Shown piece after piece: positions 1 to 9,633 of a DNA stretch of 64,000 nt. Position numbers and translations under genes: made by a program. The DNA lies in contig JAIMKJ010000003.1 of the NCBI GenBank assembly GCA_020692565.1, forward strand, positions 85,803 to 149,802, read 5' to 3'. Numbering within the stretch: the first letter of the stretch is position 1; each line of letters opens with the position of its first letter. The DNA comes from Thermomonas sp. (GTDB taxonomy: Bacteria > Pseudomonadota > Gammaproteobacteria > Xanthomonadales > Xanthomonadaceae). The notes beneath the pieces are model-generated. The model saw nothing but the letters and a program-made list of their open reading frames with translations. It did not search any database and was not told the DNA's origin.

Positions 1-95
1 GCCCGCGCCGCGATGTTCAGCCCACGCTCCGAAGGCCCGTCAGCCCATCCCGGCGCGCCCGCCCGGACCCGCCCATCGACTCCTGCCAGACGCCC

Positions 96-1550
96 ATGAC
101 CGCTCCCACCGACCGCTCCCGCACCCGGAAGACCTCCCTGCTCCTCGCCCTGACCGCGGCCGCCGCGTTCGGGGGCTTCGCCGCCACGTGGATACGCGAA
201 GGCCTGCAGCCGCCGGTCATGGCCGCGCCGGCCGCACCGGCGACGCTGCCGGCGGTGGTCGCGCTGCCGACCGCCACCGCCGACGGCCAGGCGCTGCCGT
301 CGCTGGCGCCGATGCTGCAGCAGGTGATGCCGGCGGTGGTGAGCGTGCGCACCAAGCAGCGGATCCGGGTCAGTCCGTTCGCCGACCCGATCTTCCGGCG
401 CATGTTTCCGGACATGAGTCAGGAGCGGATCAACGAATCGCTGGGGTCGGGGGTGATCGTGGATGCCCAGCGCGGGCTGGTGCTGACCAATCATCACGTG
501 ATCGAAGGCGCGGACGATGTGTCGGTGACCCTCGCCGACGGCCGCGAGCTGAAGGCCGAATTCCTGGGCTCCGACGCCGATACCGATGTGGCGCTGATGA
601 AGATCCCGGCGGACAAGCTCACCGCGCTGTCGCTGGCGAACTCCGACCAGTTGCGGGTCGGCGATTTCGTGGTCGCGGTGGGCAATCCGTTCGGCGTCGG
701 CCAGACGGTGACCTCGGGCATCGTCTCGGCGGTCGGGCGCAGCAATCTGCCGGGGCTGGGCTTCCAGAACTTCATCCAGACCGACGCATCGATCAATCCG
801 GGCAACTCCGGCGGCGCGCTGGTCAATCTGCGCGGCGAACTGATCGGCATCAACACCGCCAGCTTCAATCCGCGCGGCAGCCATGCCGGCAACATCGGTC
901 TGGGCTTCGCGATTCCGATCAGCCTCGCCCGCAACATCATGGAGCAGTTGCTGACCGGCGGCGCCGTGCGTCGCGGCACCCTGGGCATCGACAGCCAGGA
1001 CGTGGATGCACGGATCGCGGGCGCACTCGGCCTCGATCAGGCGCGCGGCGCGGTGGTCACCCGGATCCATCCCGATTCGACCGCGGCGAGCGCCGGGCTG
1101 AAGGTCGGCGACGTGATCGTGGCCGCCAACGGCCAGCGCGTGGACGACAGCGCATCGCTGCGCAATTTCCAGGGCCTGCAGCCGGTGAATTCGAAGGTCT
1201 CGCTGGACGTACGCCGCGACGGCAAGCCGCTGAAAATCACCGCGACCCTGCGCGAACAGCCGCGCGAGATCGACGGCGCCAGCCTCGATCCGCGCCTGGC
1301 CGGCGCGAGCTTCGCCGAACTGCCCGAATCGCTGCGCCGCCAGGGCGCGTCCGGGGTGCTGATCGACGCGGTGACGGCGGGCAGCCGCGCCGCCCGCAAC
1401 GGCCTGCGCAAGGGCGACGTGGTCCAGGCCGGCAGCATCGGCCAGTTCAGCGACCTCGGCGGCTTCCGCGCCAGCTTCGGCGAACGTCCGGACGCGCTGG
1501 TGCTGCGCATCTGGCGCAACGGCCGCCAGGGCGACCTGCAGATGCAATAA
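96..1550 (+). CDS. Do/DegP-type periplasmic serine protease (trypsin-like + PDZ domains)
   Basis: ORF with N-terminal signal/TM; HxD/GNSGG catalytic motifs (TNHHVI, DTDVALMKI, INPGNSGGALVN) and two PDZ-like repeats. Confidence 0.95.
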   Translation: MTAPTDRSRTRKTSLLLALTAAAAFGGFAATWIREGLQPPVMAAPAAPATLPAVVALPTATADGQALPSLAPMLQQVMPAVVSVRTKQRIRVSPFADPIFRRMFPDMSQERINESLGSGVIVDAQRGLVLTNHHVIEGADDVSVTLADGRELKAEFLGSDADTDVALMKIPADKLTALSLANSDQLRVGDFVVAVGNPFGVGQTVTSGIVSAVGRSNLPGLGFQNFIQTDASINPGNSGGALVNLRGELIGINTASFNPRGSHAGNIGLGFAIPISLARNIMEQLLTGGAVRRGTLGIDSQDVDARIAGALGLDQARGAVVTRIHPDSTAASAGLKVGDVIVAANGQRVDDSASLRNFQGLQPVNSKVSLDVRRDGKPLKITATLREQPREIDGASLDPRLAGASFAELPESLRRQGASGVLIDAVTAGSRAARNGLRKGDVVQAGSIGQFSDLGGFRASFGERPDALVLRIWRNGRQGDLQMQ

Positions 1551-1669
1551 GCACCGTCTGCGCGGGGCAGCCCGTGCAATTCGCCCGCCCCGCGCATCGG
1601 CCGCAGGCGACGACCGTCGGGCGGCGGTCAAAGGATTAAGCTCGCGGTCTTTCCCGCGCGGACGCCACC

Positions 1670-2797
1670 ATGCCCGATAGCGTCGACATCGATAATGGAC
1701 AAGCGGGTGGCGGAGAGTCTTCCACCGCCGACGCGGCGCCCGCACCAGCGCCAGCGCCGCGTCCGCGTTCTTCGACCGCCGCGATCGTACTGGCCACGCT
1801 CGCGGTGGCCTACACGCTGTGGGCGACCCAGGCACTGTTGCTGCCGGTACTGCTGGCGATGTTCTTCGCGCTGATCGGCAATCCGATCATCCGCACGTTG
1901 GAAAAGATCCACATTCCGCGCTTCCTGGGCGCGCTGGCGGTGCTGTCGTCGGGACTCGCGTGCGCGATGTTGCTGGGCAGCCTGATGACGGAACCCGCGG
2001 GCAAACTGATGCGCGAGGTGCCGCGCGAGCTGCGCGAAATCGCGCCCAAACTGCGCGAGGTGGTCAAGCCGGTGCAGGATGCGAAGAAAGGCGCGGAAAG
2101 CATCGCCAGGGTCGCCGGCGGCGAGGACGCCAATGCCGTCCGATTGGTCAGGACCGAAGTCAACGACCCGTTCCGCGCGCTCACCGCGACCCCGAGGATG
2201 ATCGCCTCGGTGCTGGCGGTGGTTCTGCTGACCCTGTTCTTCATGGTCTACGGCGCGAATCTGCAACGCAAGGTCCTGGCCCTGCTGCCGGGCCGGCAGC
2301 AGAAGAAGCTCACCGTCGACATCCTGCAGTCGATCGAGCGCGAGATGTCGCGCTACGTGCTGACCATCACCATCATCAACACCCTGCTGGGCCTGGCCTT
2401 CGCCGGCGTGCTGGTGTGGCTGGGCCTGGCGATACCGGAAGCGCTGATGTGGGGCACGCTGGCGGCGCTGCTCAACTTCGCGCCGTACGTCGGTCCGCTG
2501 ATCGGCATCCTGGCCATGCTGCTGATGGGGTTCGTGCACTTCGATACGCCGCTGGAAGCGCTGCTGCCCGCCGGCATCTATCTGCTGCTGCACACCGTCG
2601 AAAGCCAGTTCGTCACCCCGATCCTGCTGGGCCGGCGCATGGCGCTGTCGCCGCTGGTGCTGATCCTGGGGCTGATGGTGTTCGGCTGGCTGTGGGGGAT
2701 CATCGGTCTGCTGCTCGCGGTACCGCTGCTGGCGTGCACGAAGGTGGTGCTGGAACGGGTCGACGGTCTCGGCCCCTGGGCGCGGCTGCTGGAGTGA
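1670..2797 (+). CDS. AI-2E family transporter (PerM-like permease)
   Basis: Multi-TM protein, LLNFAPYVGPLIG and VESQFVTPILLGRRMALSPLVL motifs. Confidence 0.9.
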   Translation: MPDSVDIDNGQAGGGESSTADAAPAPAPAPRPRSSTAAIVLATLAVAYTLWATQALLLPVLLAMFFALIGNPIIRTLEKIHIPRFLGALAVLSSGLACAMLLGSLMTEPAGKLMREVPRELREIAPKLREVVKPVQDAKKGAESIARVAGGEDANAVRLVRTEVNDPFRALTATPRMIASVLAVVLLTLFFMVYGANLQRKVLALLPGRQQKKLTVDILQSIEREMSRYVLTITIINTLLGLAFAGVLVWLGLAIPEALMWGTLAALLNFAPYVGPLIGILAMLLMGFVHFDTPLEALLPAGIYLLLHTVESQFVTPILLGRRMALSPLVLILGLMVFGWLWGIIGLLLAVPLLACTKVVLERVDGLGPWARLLE

Positions 2798-2876
2798 TCC
2801 CGCCCGCCGGGCAGGCCGGGCTGCCCACGCCGAACGGCATGCGGCAGTCGCGGAACGCGCGCGGTAGACTCGCGTC

Positions 2877-3653
2877 GTGAACTTCACCATCCGCGCCATC
2901 ACCCTCGACCTGGACGACACCCTCTGGCCGTTCCCGCCCATCGGCGCGCGGATCGAACGGGTGCTCGAAGACTGGCTGCGCCTGCACAGCCCGCGCACCG
3001 CCGAACGCTTCCCGATCGTGGAAATGCGCGCGCTGCGGGAGCGGGTGTTCGACGCCCATCCGCATCTGCTGCATGACATGAGCGCGCTGCGCCGGCTCAC
3101 GCTGGAGCACGCGTTTCGCGAGGCCGGCGAAGATCCGGCGCTGGCGGGCCCGGCCTACGACGTGTTCTACGCCGAGCGCAACCGGGTGGAGTGTTATCCC
3201 GACGCGATCGATGCGCTGGCGCGGATCAGCGCGAAGCTGCCGGTGGCGGCGCTGAGCAACGGCAACGCCGATCTGGTCGCGATCGGTCTGGATCATCATT
3301 TCGCGTTCCAGCTGGGCGCGCGCGAACACGGCGCTGCGAAACCCGATCCGGGCATTTTCCTGGCCGCCTGCGAACGCCTCGGCTGCGCGCCGGCCGAAGT
3401 GCTGCATGTCGGCGACCATATCGACATGGACGTGCTCGGCGCGGCGCGCGCCGGCTTGCGCACCGCGTGGATGCATCGCGACGACGCCCGCGCGCAGCAT
3501 CCGCACTGGCCGCACGAGGACATCGCGCCCGACCTGATCGTGGCCGACATGGCCGCACTGGCCGATCTGCTCGACGACATGATCGATGGCGCGGCGAATG
3601 CCGCGACCGATCCGCCGCACCCCGCCACGACTTCCCACGGGATCCGCATATGA
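2877..3653 (+). CDS. HAD family hydrolase
   Basis: LDLDDTLWP motif I, AALSNGNAD motif II, HVGDHIDMDV motif IV. Confidence 0.9.
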   Translation: MNFTIRAITLDLDDTLWPFPPIGARIERVLEDWLRLHSPRTAERFPIVEMRALRERVFDAHPHLLHDMSALRRLTLEHAFREAGEDPALAGPAYDVFYAERNRVECYPDAIDALARISAKLPVAALSNGNADLVAIGLDHHFAFQLGAREHGAAKPDPGIFLAACERLGCAPAEVLHVGDHIDMDVLGAARAGLRTAWMHRDDARAQHPHWPHEDIAPDLIVADMAALADLLDDMIDGAANAATDPPHPATTSHGIRI

Positions 3654-5038
3654 CCGCTCTGCCCGGCCTCATCGCCACCGCCGACGCTGCGCATGCGTCG
3701 GATGCCCTGCCGCTGCACGCGGTGACCGCAGCCGCGTTCGCCGACTGGTCGTCGCGGCAATCGCCGACACTGCAGGCCTGGCTGAACGCGCAGCAGTTCA
3801 CCGCCGCCGCCGGCAGCCACGCGTTGCTGCCCGGCAGCGACGGCCTGGCCGGCGCGGTACTCGGCATCGGCGACGCGCACGATCCCTTCGCCTATGCGCA
3901 TGCACCGTATGCACTGCCCGCCGGCGACTGGCGGCTCGCCGAACCGCTCGACACCGCTGCGACCGCCGCGCTGCAACTGGGCTGGGGCCTGGGCAGCTAC
4001 CGCTTCACCCGCTATCGCGACGCGACCCGCGCCCCGGCGCGGCTGATCTGCGACCTCGACGCCGACACCGCCGCGCAGCTCGCGGCCTGCCTGCGCACCC
4101 GCGACCTGATCAACACCCCCACCGAGCACATGGGGCCGGACGAGATGGAAGCGGTCGCACGCGAGATCGCGCGGACCCACGGCGCCGACATCGACGTGCT
4201 GGCCGGCGACGATCTGCTGACCCACAACTTCCCGGCGATCCACGCGGTCGGCCGCGCCTCGCACCGCGCGCCGCGGCTGATCGTGCTGCGCTGGGGCGAC
4301 GCTGCGCATCCGCACGTCGCCATCGTCGGCAAGGGCGTGTGCTTCGACACCGGCGGTCTCGACATCAAGGCCGCCGCCGGCATGCGCAACATGAAGAAAG
4401 ACATGGGCGGCGCCGCGCATGCGATCGCGCTGGCCGAGCTGATCATGGCGCGCAGACTGCCGGTGCGGATCACCCTGCTGGTGCCGGCGGTGGAGAACGC
4501 GATCGGCCCGAACGCCTACCGCCCCGGCGAAGTCATCGCCACCCGCAAGGGCATCAGCGTCGAAATCGACAACACCGACGCCGAAGGCCGCATCGTCCTG
4601 GGCGACGCGCTGACCTACGCTGCCGAGCAGTCGCCGCAGTTGATCCTCGATTTCGCCACCCTCACCGGCGCCGCGCGGATCGCGCTCGGCCCCGATCTGC
4701 CGGTGCTGTTCAGCAACGACGACGCGCTCGCCGACGACTGGCTGGCCGCCGGCATCCGCGATGTCGACCCGCTGTGGCGGATGCCGTTGCACCGCCCGTA
4801 CAACCGCTATCTCACCAGCGGCATCGCCGATCTCGCCAACAGCGGCGCGACGAGCATGGCCGGCTGCATCACCGCCGCGCTGTATCTCGAACGTTTCGTG
4901 CCGTCGGCGCTGCCGTGGGCGCATCTGGATGTCTACAGCTGGAACGACAGCGACCGTCCGGGCCGTCCCGCGGGCGGCGAAGCGCAGGCGCTGCGCAGCT
5001 GTTACGCGATGCTGAAGGCGCGCTTCGGCCAAAGCTGA
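3650..5038 (+). CDS. Leucyl aminopeptidase family (M17)
   Basis: GKGVCFDTGGLDIK and NTDAEGRIVLGDAL motifs; ATGA overlap with upstream HAD gene; start trimmed from ORF track. Confidence 0.9.
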   Translation: MTALPGLIATADAAHASDALPLHAVTAAAFADWSSRQSPTLQAWLNAQQFTAAAGSHALLPGSDGLAGAVLGIGDAHDPFAYAHAPYALPAGDWRLAEPLDTAATAALQLGWGLGSYRFTRYRDATRAPARLICDLDADTAAQLAACLRTRDLINTPTEHMGPDEMEAVAREIARTHGADIDVLAGDDLLTHNFPAIHAVGRASHRAPRLIVLRWGDAAHPHVAIVGKGVCFDTGGLDIKAAAGMRNMKKDMGGAAHAIALAELIMARRLPVRITLLVPAVENAIGPNAYRPGEVIATRKGISVEIDNTDAEGRIVLGDALTYAAEQSPQLILDFATLTGAARIALGPDLPVLFSNDDALADDWLAAGIRDVDPLWRMPLHRPYNRYLTSGIADLANSGATSMAGCITAALYLERFVPSALPWAHLDVYSWNDSDRPGRPAGGEAQALRSCYAMLKARFGQS

Positions 5039-5126
5039 AGCCGCGCCCCGGCCGAAGCCGGCGTCCACTTGCGCTGTATCGCTTCCGGCCACACCTCGTT
5101 CCATTCGACACGATCACAGGATTCCC

Positions 5127-5810
5127 ATGAAGACGACTTCCCCCCGTCGCGCCTTCATCGCCGCCGTCGCGCTGGCCGCCGCGTGCTTCGCGTTCGTCGC
5201 AGGCGCCCAGCCCGCACCCAGGCCCACGACGACCGCGGCAACAGCCGCCACGCCGGCCGCGCAGCGCGCTGTGCTGGTGATGGGCGATTCGCTGTCGGCC
5301 TCGTACGGACTCACCGCGGCGCAGGGCTGGGTGTCGCTGACCGCGCAGAAGATCGCCAAGGAAAAACCCGGCTGGCGCGTGGTCAACGCCAGCATCAGCG
5401 GCGAAACCACCGCCGGCGGCGCCGCACGCATCGCAGCGGAACTCAAGCGCCACAAGCCGGCCGTGGTGGTGATCGAACTCGGCGCCAACGACGGCCTGCG
5501 CGGACTGCCGCTGGCGCAGACCCGGGCCAACCTGACGAAGATGATCGCCGCGGCCAAAGCCGCGAATGCGAAGGTGCTGCTGATCGGCATGCGTCTGCCG
5601 CCGAATTACGGCCCCGATTACACCCAGGGCTTCGAACGCGCGTTCCGCGAACTCTCGCAGCAGCACAAGACCGCGTTCCTGCCGTTCCTGCTCGAACCGG
5701 TCGCGCTGGACGACCGCGCCTTCCAGGCCGACCGTCTGCACCCGACCGCCGCGGCGCAGCCGAAACTGCGCGATCACGTCTGGCCCGCACTGGCGCCGCT
5801 GCTGAAATAA
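5127..5810 (+). CDS. Arylesterase / GDSL lipase, TesA-like
   Basis: Signal peptide then VMGDSLSASYGL, ELGANDGLRGL and DRLHPTAAAQ blocks of the SGNH family. Confidence 0.9.
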   Translation: MKTTSPRRAFIAAVALAAACFAFVAGAQPAPRPTTTAATAATPAAQRAVLVMGDSLSASYGLTAAQGWVSLTAQKIAKEKPGWRVVNASISGETTAGGAARIAAELKRHKPAVVVIELGANDGLRGLPLAQTRANLTKMIAAAKAANAKVLLIGMRLPPNYGPDYTQGFERAFRELSQQHKTAFLPFLLEPVALDDRAFQADRLHPTAAAQPKLRDHVWPALAPLLK

Positions 5811-5963
5811 GCCTTCCGCTGCCCTGCATCGCCGCCTCCGTGCGGCGCGATGCCGCGCGCGCGGCGCGCGCCCATGCGTTCGCGCCGACGCTTCGCACCG
5901 CAACCTGAATCTCTTTCCCGGCGCTGCATCCGCAGCGCGCATGCCCCCGTAACTCTCCTCGTT

Positions 5964-6013
5964 CCGGTCTTCCGCGCAACCTCCGTGCCGTCCTCCCCGA
6001 CGCGGAAGACCGG
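5964..6013 (+). promoter_or_regulatory. Long inverted repeat in 5' UTR of the fasciclin gene (13-bp perfect stem, 24-nt C-rich loop)
   Basis: ccggtcttccgcg (5964-5976) / cgcggaagaccgg (6001-6013). Confidence 0.5.
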
Positions 6014-6041
6014 CCTTTCCCCACGACGAGAGACACTCACC

Positions 6042-6605
6042 ATGAAAATGAAACTGCTGACGGCCGCACTGGCCACCACCTTCACCATCGCAGCCATCGC
6101 CCAGGCCGGCAACATGACAGGCGACAACCCGATGGTCGGCGGCGCACCGATGCTGGTGACCAAGGACATCGTCGACAACGCGGTGAACTCGAAGGATCAC
6201 ACCACCCTGGTCGCCGCGGTGAAAGCCGCCGGCCTGGTCGAGACGCTGAAGAGCGCTGGCCCGTTCACCGTATTCGCGCCGACCAATGCCGCATTCTCTG
6301 CGCTGCCGGCCGGCACCGTCGACACGCTGTTGAAGCCCGAGAACAAAGCCGCGCTGTCCGGCATCCTCACCTATCACGTGGTCCCGGGCCGCATCGACAG
6401 CAAGGCCATCGCCGCGAAGATCAAGGCCGGCAACGGCAGCGCCACGTACACCACCGTGCAGGGCGAGCCGCTGACGTTCAAGGCGATGGGCAACAACGTC
6501 ACCGTGACCGACGCGAAGGGCAACAGCGCCAAGGTCACCATCGCCAACGTGTACCAGAGCAACGGCGTGATCCACGTCATCGACAAGGTGCTGCTGCCGA
6601 AGTGA
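6042..6605 (+). CDS. Secreted fasciclin-domain protein
   Basis: Signal peptide plus FAS1 motifs FTVFAPTNAAFSALPAGT...LTYHVVPGRI...NVYQSNGVIHVIDKVLLPK. Confidence 0.93.
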   Translation: MKMKLLTAALATTFTIAAIAQAGNMTGDNPMVGGAPMLVTKDIVDNAVNSKDHTTLVAAVKAAGLVETLKSAGPFTVFAPTNAAFSALPAGTVDTLLKPENKAALSGILTYHVVPGRIDSKAIAAKIKAGNGSATYTTVQGEPLTFKAMGNNVTVTDAKGNSAKVTIANVYQSNGVIHVIDKVLLPK

Positions 6606-6642
6606 TCGGCAACGATCGGGCATTCGACTGCGATGCGATTCG

Positions 6643-6666
6643 CGGGCGGCTTCGGCCGCCCGTTTT
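6643..6666 (+). terminator. Rho-independent terminator after the fasciclin gene
   Basis: cgggcggc-ttcg-gccgcccg stem with UUCG loop followed by tttt. Confidence 0.85.
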
Positions 6667-6754
6667 CGTTTGCGCATGCATCGTCCATATGCCGCACGAT
6701 TGCGCCACCGTCGATCCACTCGACGATCCGCCCGTCGATTCGTGAAAAAAATGT

Positions 6755-6783
6755 TTGCAATCGAAAAAAGACGGGTGTAACGT
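6755..6783 (+). promoter_or_regulatory. Candidate sigma70-like promoter
   Basis: TTGCAA - 17 bp - TAACGT in a locally AT-rich stretch, upstream of a hairpin-terminator unit. Confidence 0.35.
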
Positions 6784-6789
6784 GCGCGC

Positions 6790-7057
6790 CCATCGCAGCA
6801 GCGCTTCGCTTCATCGCCGCGAGAACACCACGAATTCCAGCCGAGCCCTCCAATGAAACCCGCCTTCCGCACCGCCAACCCGTTCGACACGTCGCGCTTC
6901 CGCCGCGATGCGGACGCATGCGCGCTGTCGAAGGATTGCGGCCATCGGCGCATGCGGCGCGACAACGGCACACACCACGGCTGATCCCTTTCCGGAGATC
7001 GGTCACCCCGATCTCCGAGGCACGCGAACGCCCTCGGATACCCATCCGGGGGCTTTT
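6790..7057 (+). ncRNA. Candidate independent small transcript (structured RNA or 43-aa peptide mRNA)
   Basis: Bounded by promoter-like 6755-6783 and terminator 7030-7057; contains hairpin ggagatcgg-tcacc-ccgatctcc (6994-7016) and a 43-aa ORF 6853-6984 (MKPAFRTANPFDTSRFRRDADACALSKDC...). Confidence 0.3.
7030..7057 (+). terminator. Rho-independent terminator
   Basis: gccctcggat-accc-atccgggggc 10-bp stem (one G-U) followed by tttt. Confidence 0.75.
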
Positions 7058-7462
7058 CGTTTCCGCGTCCGCAAATACCGTCCGCAAACACGCGTTCTTG
7101 AATCCTCCTTCCGAATCGTTGCATCGAAACGCACGCAAATCCTTCGTGATGCGAGCGGTTTCGCGCTGTCGTTCTACGGCATGCGAACGGCTCCATCGCA
7201 ATCCGCTCCGAAGCATCCTGTCGCGAACGCCCGGACATCGCAGTCCGCGCCGGACGCGCAGTCGCGGAATCCATCATGAGGCACGCAAGTGCTGCGTCGC
7301 GATGCTCGACGCGGGTGGCGGCGGAGATTCGCAGGACGTCGGTGCGCTCACGCAAGATGGGTCGACGACACGCCTCCCCGTCGGGGATCGACCAGGAACA
7401 TCCATACGTATTCGTGCGGCCGGCAACACCGGCACACGGCTTTCAACGAAGAGACACGCATC

Positions 7463-8239
7463 ATGCGCCAAGACATGTACAAGGTGATCGTCGAGCGACC
7501 GCGTCGCGGCGGCGGCCGCAAGAGCGAAATGCCCGCACCGGACGATCTGGAGGACTCTCCGCGCCAGGAAGGCCTGCGCAGGCGACATCGCAGCCGCAAA
7601 TGGCTGAACGAGAATCTGCGGCCGCTGGAGCGATTCCTCGCATCGCAGGTCGGTCGTCCGTGGGACAAGGTGTATTCCGAGCTTTGCGCCAGCATCGACC
7701 GTCGCAATACCGTACAGCAGCACATCCACCAGCATCGGGAGGATTTCGTGGCGATCAGGGTGGTCGAGATCGATGGCGAATTGCGTGCGAGCCGACGTTG
7801 GCGCACACACGAACCCCTGTCTTCGTCGTGGTCCGCGAAATATTACGTTCACCCCCGACACGGCATTCTGCTGATCAACCACTTCCGCATCGACACGCGC
7901 AAAAAACAGCGCAGGCAGCGCCAGATCGCGCATGCGGAACGCCACGGCGGTGCGCGACCGGATCTTCGCGTGATCGATCCGGTCAATCAATTGCATCGGA
8001 TCGAAGGCGTCTGGTATCGGATCGAAGTCGCACCACTGTCCGAAGCAGGCACTGCGGATGAAGTGAGGATCGATGCACTTCGCAGGATTCCTGTCGATCA
8101 GTGCCCTGTCTGGGACGACAGCAGGAAGGTCGCGAGCAATCGCACGCTGTTCGGACGCCATGACCTCTACGCCCGCAGCAAACGTCAGCTCAACGCACGC
8201 GAACTGAAGCACTACCGACTCTCCAACGACAACGCCTGA
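7463..8239 (+). CDS. Conserved hypothetical protein encoded directly upstream of rtcB (basic, no recognised domain)
   Basis: 259-aa ORF MRQDMYKVIVERPRRGGGRKSEMPAPDDLEDSPRQEGLRRRHR...VGRPWDKVYSEL...; 50-bp gap to rtcB, same strand. Confidence 0.8.
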   Translation: MRQDMYKVIVERPRRGGGRKSEMPAPDDLEDSPRQEGLRRRHRSRKWLNENLRPLERFLASQVGRPWDKVYSELCASIDRRNTVQQHIHQHREDFVAIRVVEIDGELRASRRWRTHEPLSSSWSAKYYVHPRHGILLINHFRIDTRKKQRRQRQIAHAERHGGARPDLRVIDPVNQLHRIEGVWYRIEVAPLSEAGTADEVRIDALRRIPVDQCPVWDDSRKVASNRTLFGRHDLYARSKRQLNARELKHYRLSNDNA

Positions 8240-8289
8240 CCTCAATCAACGCGCCGCCGGGATGTTCCTGCGGCGCACAGGATACGAAC

Positions 8290-9507
8290 ATGAGTACATC
8301 ATTCCAACTTCTGCACGCCGACGAGCGCGCCACGCCGATCAAGGGCTGGGTGCGGGGCGTGCCGCTCGAACCCGAAGCGCACCAGCAGTTGCGCAACATC
8401 GCGTCGATTCCGTTCGTCGGGCCGTGGGTCGCGGTGATGCCCGACGTACATCTGGGCAAGGGCGCGACCGTAGGCTCGGTGATCCCGACCCGCGGCGCGA
8501 TCATCCCGGCGGCAGTCGGTGTGGACATCGGCTGCGGCATGGCCGCGGTGCGCACCACGCTGCGCGCGAAGGATCTGCCCGACTCGCTGGCGCAGTTGCG
8601 CAATTCGATCGAACGCAGCGTGCCGGTGGGCAACGGCAGGGGCGGCGACCACCGCAAGCTGCCGGACAGCATCGAGACGCGCATCGCCCAATCCGGGCTG
8701 GTCGAACGGCTGGACGCTATCAAGGCCAGGCATCGCAGGATCCGCACCGACAAGCTCGACAAGCAGATCGGGACGCTCGGCGGCGGCAACCACTTCATCG
8801 AAATCTGTCTCGACGAGGAAGACGCGGTGTGGGCGATGCTGCACTCGGGTTCGCGCGGTACCGGCAACCTGATCGGCAGCTACTTCATCGAGCGCGCGCG
8901 CGAACAGTTGGCGCATCGCGTGCTGGGCTTCCACGTGCCCGATCGCGATCTCGCGTTCTTCATGGAAGGCGAGCCGTTGTTCGAAGACTACGTCGAAGCG
9001 GTGTCGTGGGCGCAGGACTACGCGCGCGCCAACCGCGAGGCGATGATGGCCCGTGTGCTGCACGAGATGCACCACCGCCTGCCGAAGTTCCGGCTGGAGA
9101 AGACGGCGGTGAACTGTCACCACAACTATGTGCAGCGCGAGGAACACTTCGGCCAGTCGCTGCTGGTCACCCGCAAAGGCGCGGTCAGCGCCCGTGCGGG
9201 CGAGCTGGGCATCATTCCCGGCAGCATGGGCGCGAAGAGTTTCATCGTGCGCGGCAAGGGCAACCCGGACAGCTTCTGCAGTTGCAGCCACGGCGCCGGG
9301 CGAACGATGAGTCGTACCGCCGCGCGCCAGCGGATCACGCTGAAACAACACCGCGAGGCCACCGCCCACGTGGAATGCCGCAAGGACGAAGGCGTGATCG
9401 ATGAGTCGCCCGCCGCCTACAAGGACATCGACGCGGTGATGGCCGCGCAGAGCGATCTGGTGGAAGTGGTGCACACCCTGCGTCAAGTGGTGTGCATCAA
9501 GGGGTGA
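8290..9507 (+). CDS. rtcB: RNA-splicing ligase RtcB
   Basis: PDVHLGKGATVGSVIPT, GVDIGCGMAAVRT, GTLGGGNHFIE, HSGSRGTG, PGSMGAKSFIVRGKGN, SHGAGRTMSRTAA motifs. Confidence 0.97.
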   Translation: MSTSFQLLHADERATPIKGWVRGVPLEPEAHQQLRNIASIPFVGPWVAVMPDVHLGKGATVGSVIPTRGAIIPAAVGVDIGCGMAAVRTTLRAKDLPDSLAQLRNSIERSVPVGNGRGGDHRKLPDSIETRIAQSGLVERLDAIKARHRRIRTDKLDKQIGTLGGGNHFIEICLDEEDAVWAMLHSGSRGTGNLIGSYFIERAREQLAHRVLGFHVPDRDLAFFMEGEPLFEDYVEAVSWAQDYARANREAMMARVLHEMHHRLPKFRLEKTAVNCHHNYVQREEHFGQSLLVTRKGAVSARAGELGIIPGSMGAKSFIVRGKGNPDSFCSCSHGAGRTMSRTAARQRITLKQHREATAHVECRKDEGVIDESPAAYKDIDAVMAAQSDLVEVVHTLRQVVCIKG

Positions 9508-9615
9508 GCCGACGCGTTTGCGCGGCATTGCCGCGCGCGTCGGCGAACGCACGCACAAGGATGTGCGGGCCGGGCGTTCAGAAGTCGCAGGTGTTTCGCC
9601 ATGGACGGCATCGGA
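9508..9615 (+). ncRNA. Candidate structured RNA element, copy A (downstream of rtcB)
   Basis: ccgacgcg/cgcgtcgg outer stem enclosing GCGCGGCATTGCCGCGC; cgcaca-agga-tgtgcg stem; conserved 3' tail gggcgttcagaagtc...gtttcgccatggacggcatcgg shared with copy B. Confidence 0.5.
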
Positions 9616-9633
9616 TTGCCAATAGGAATGATG

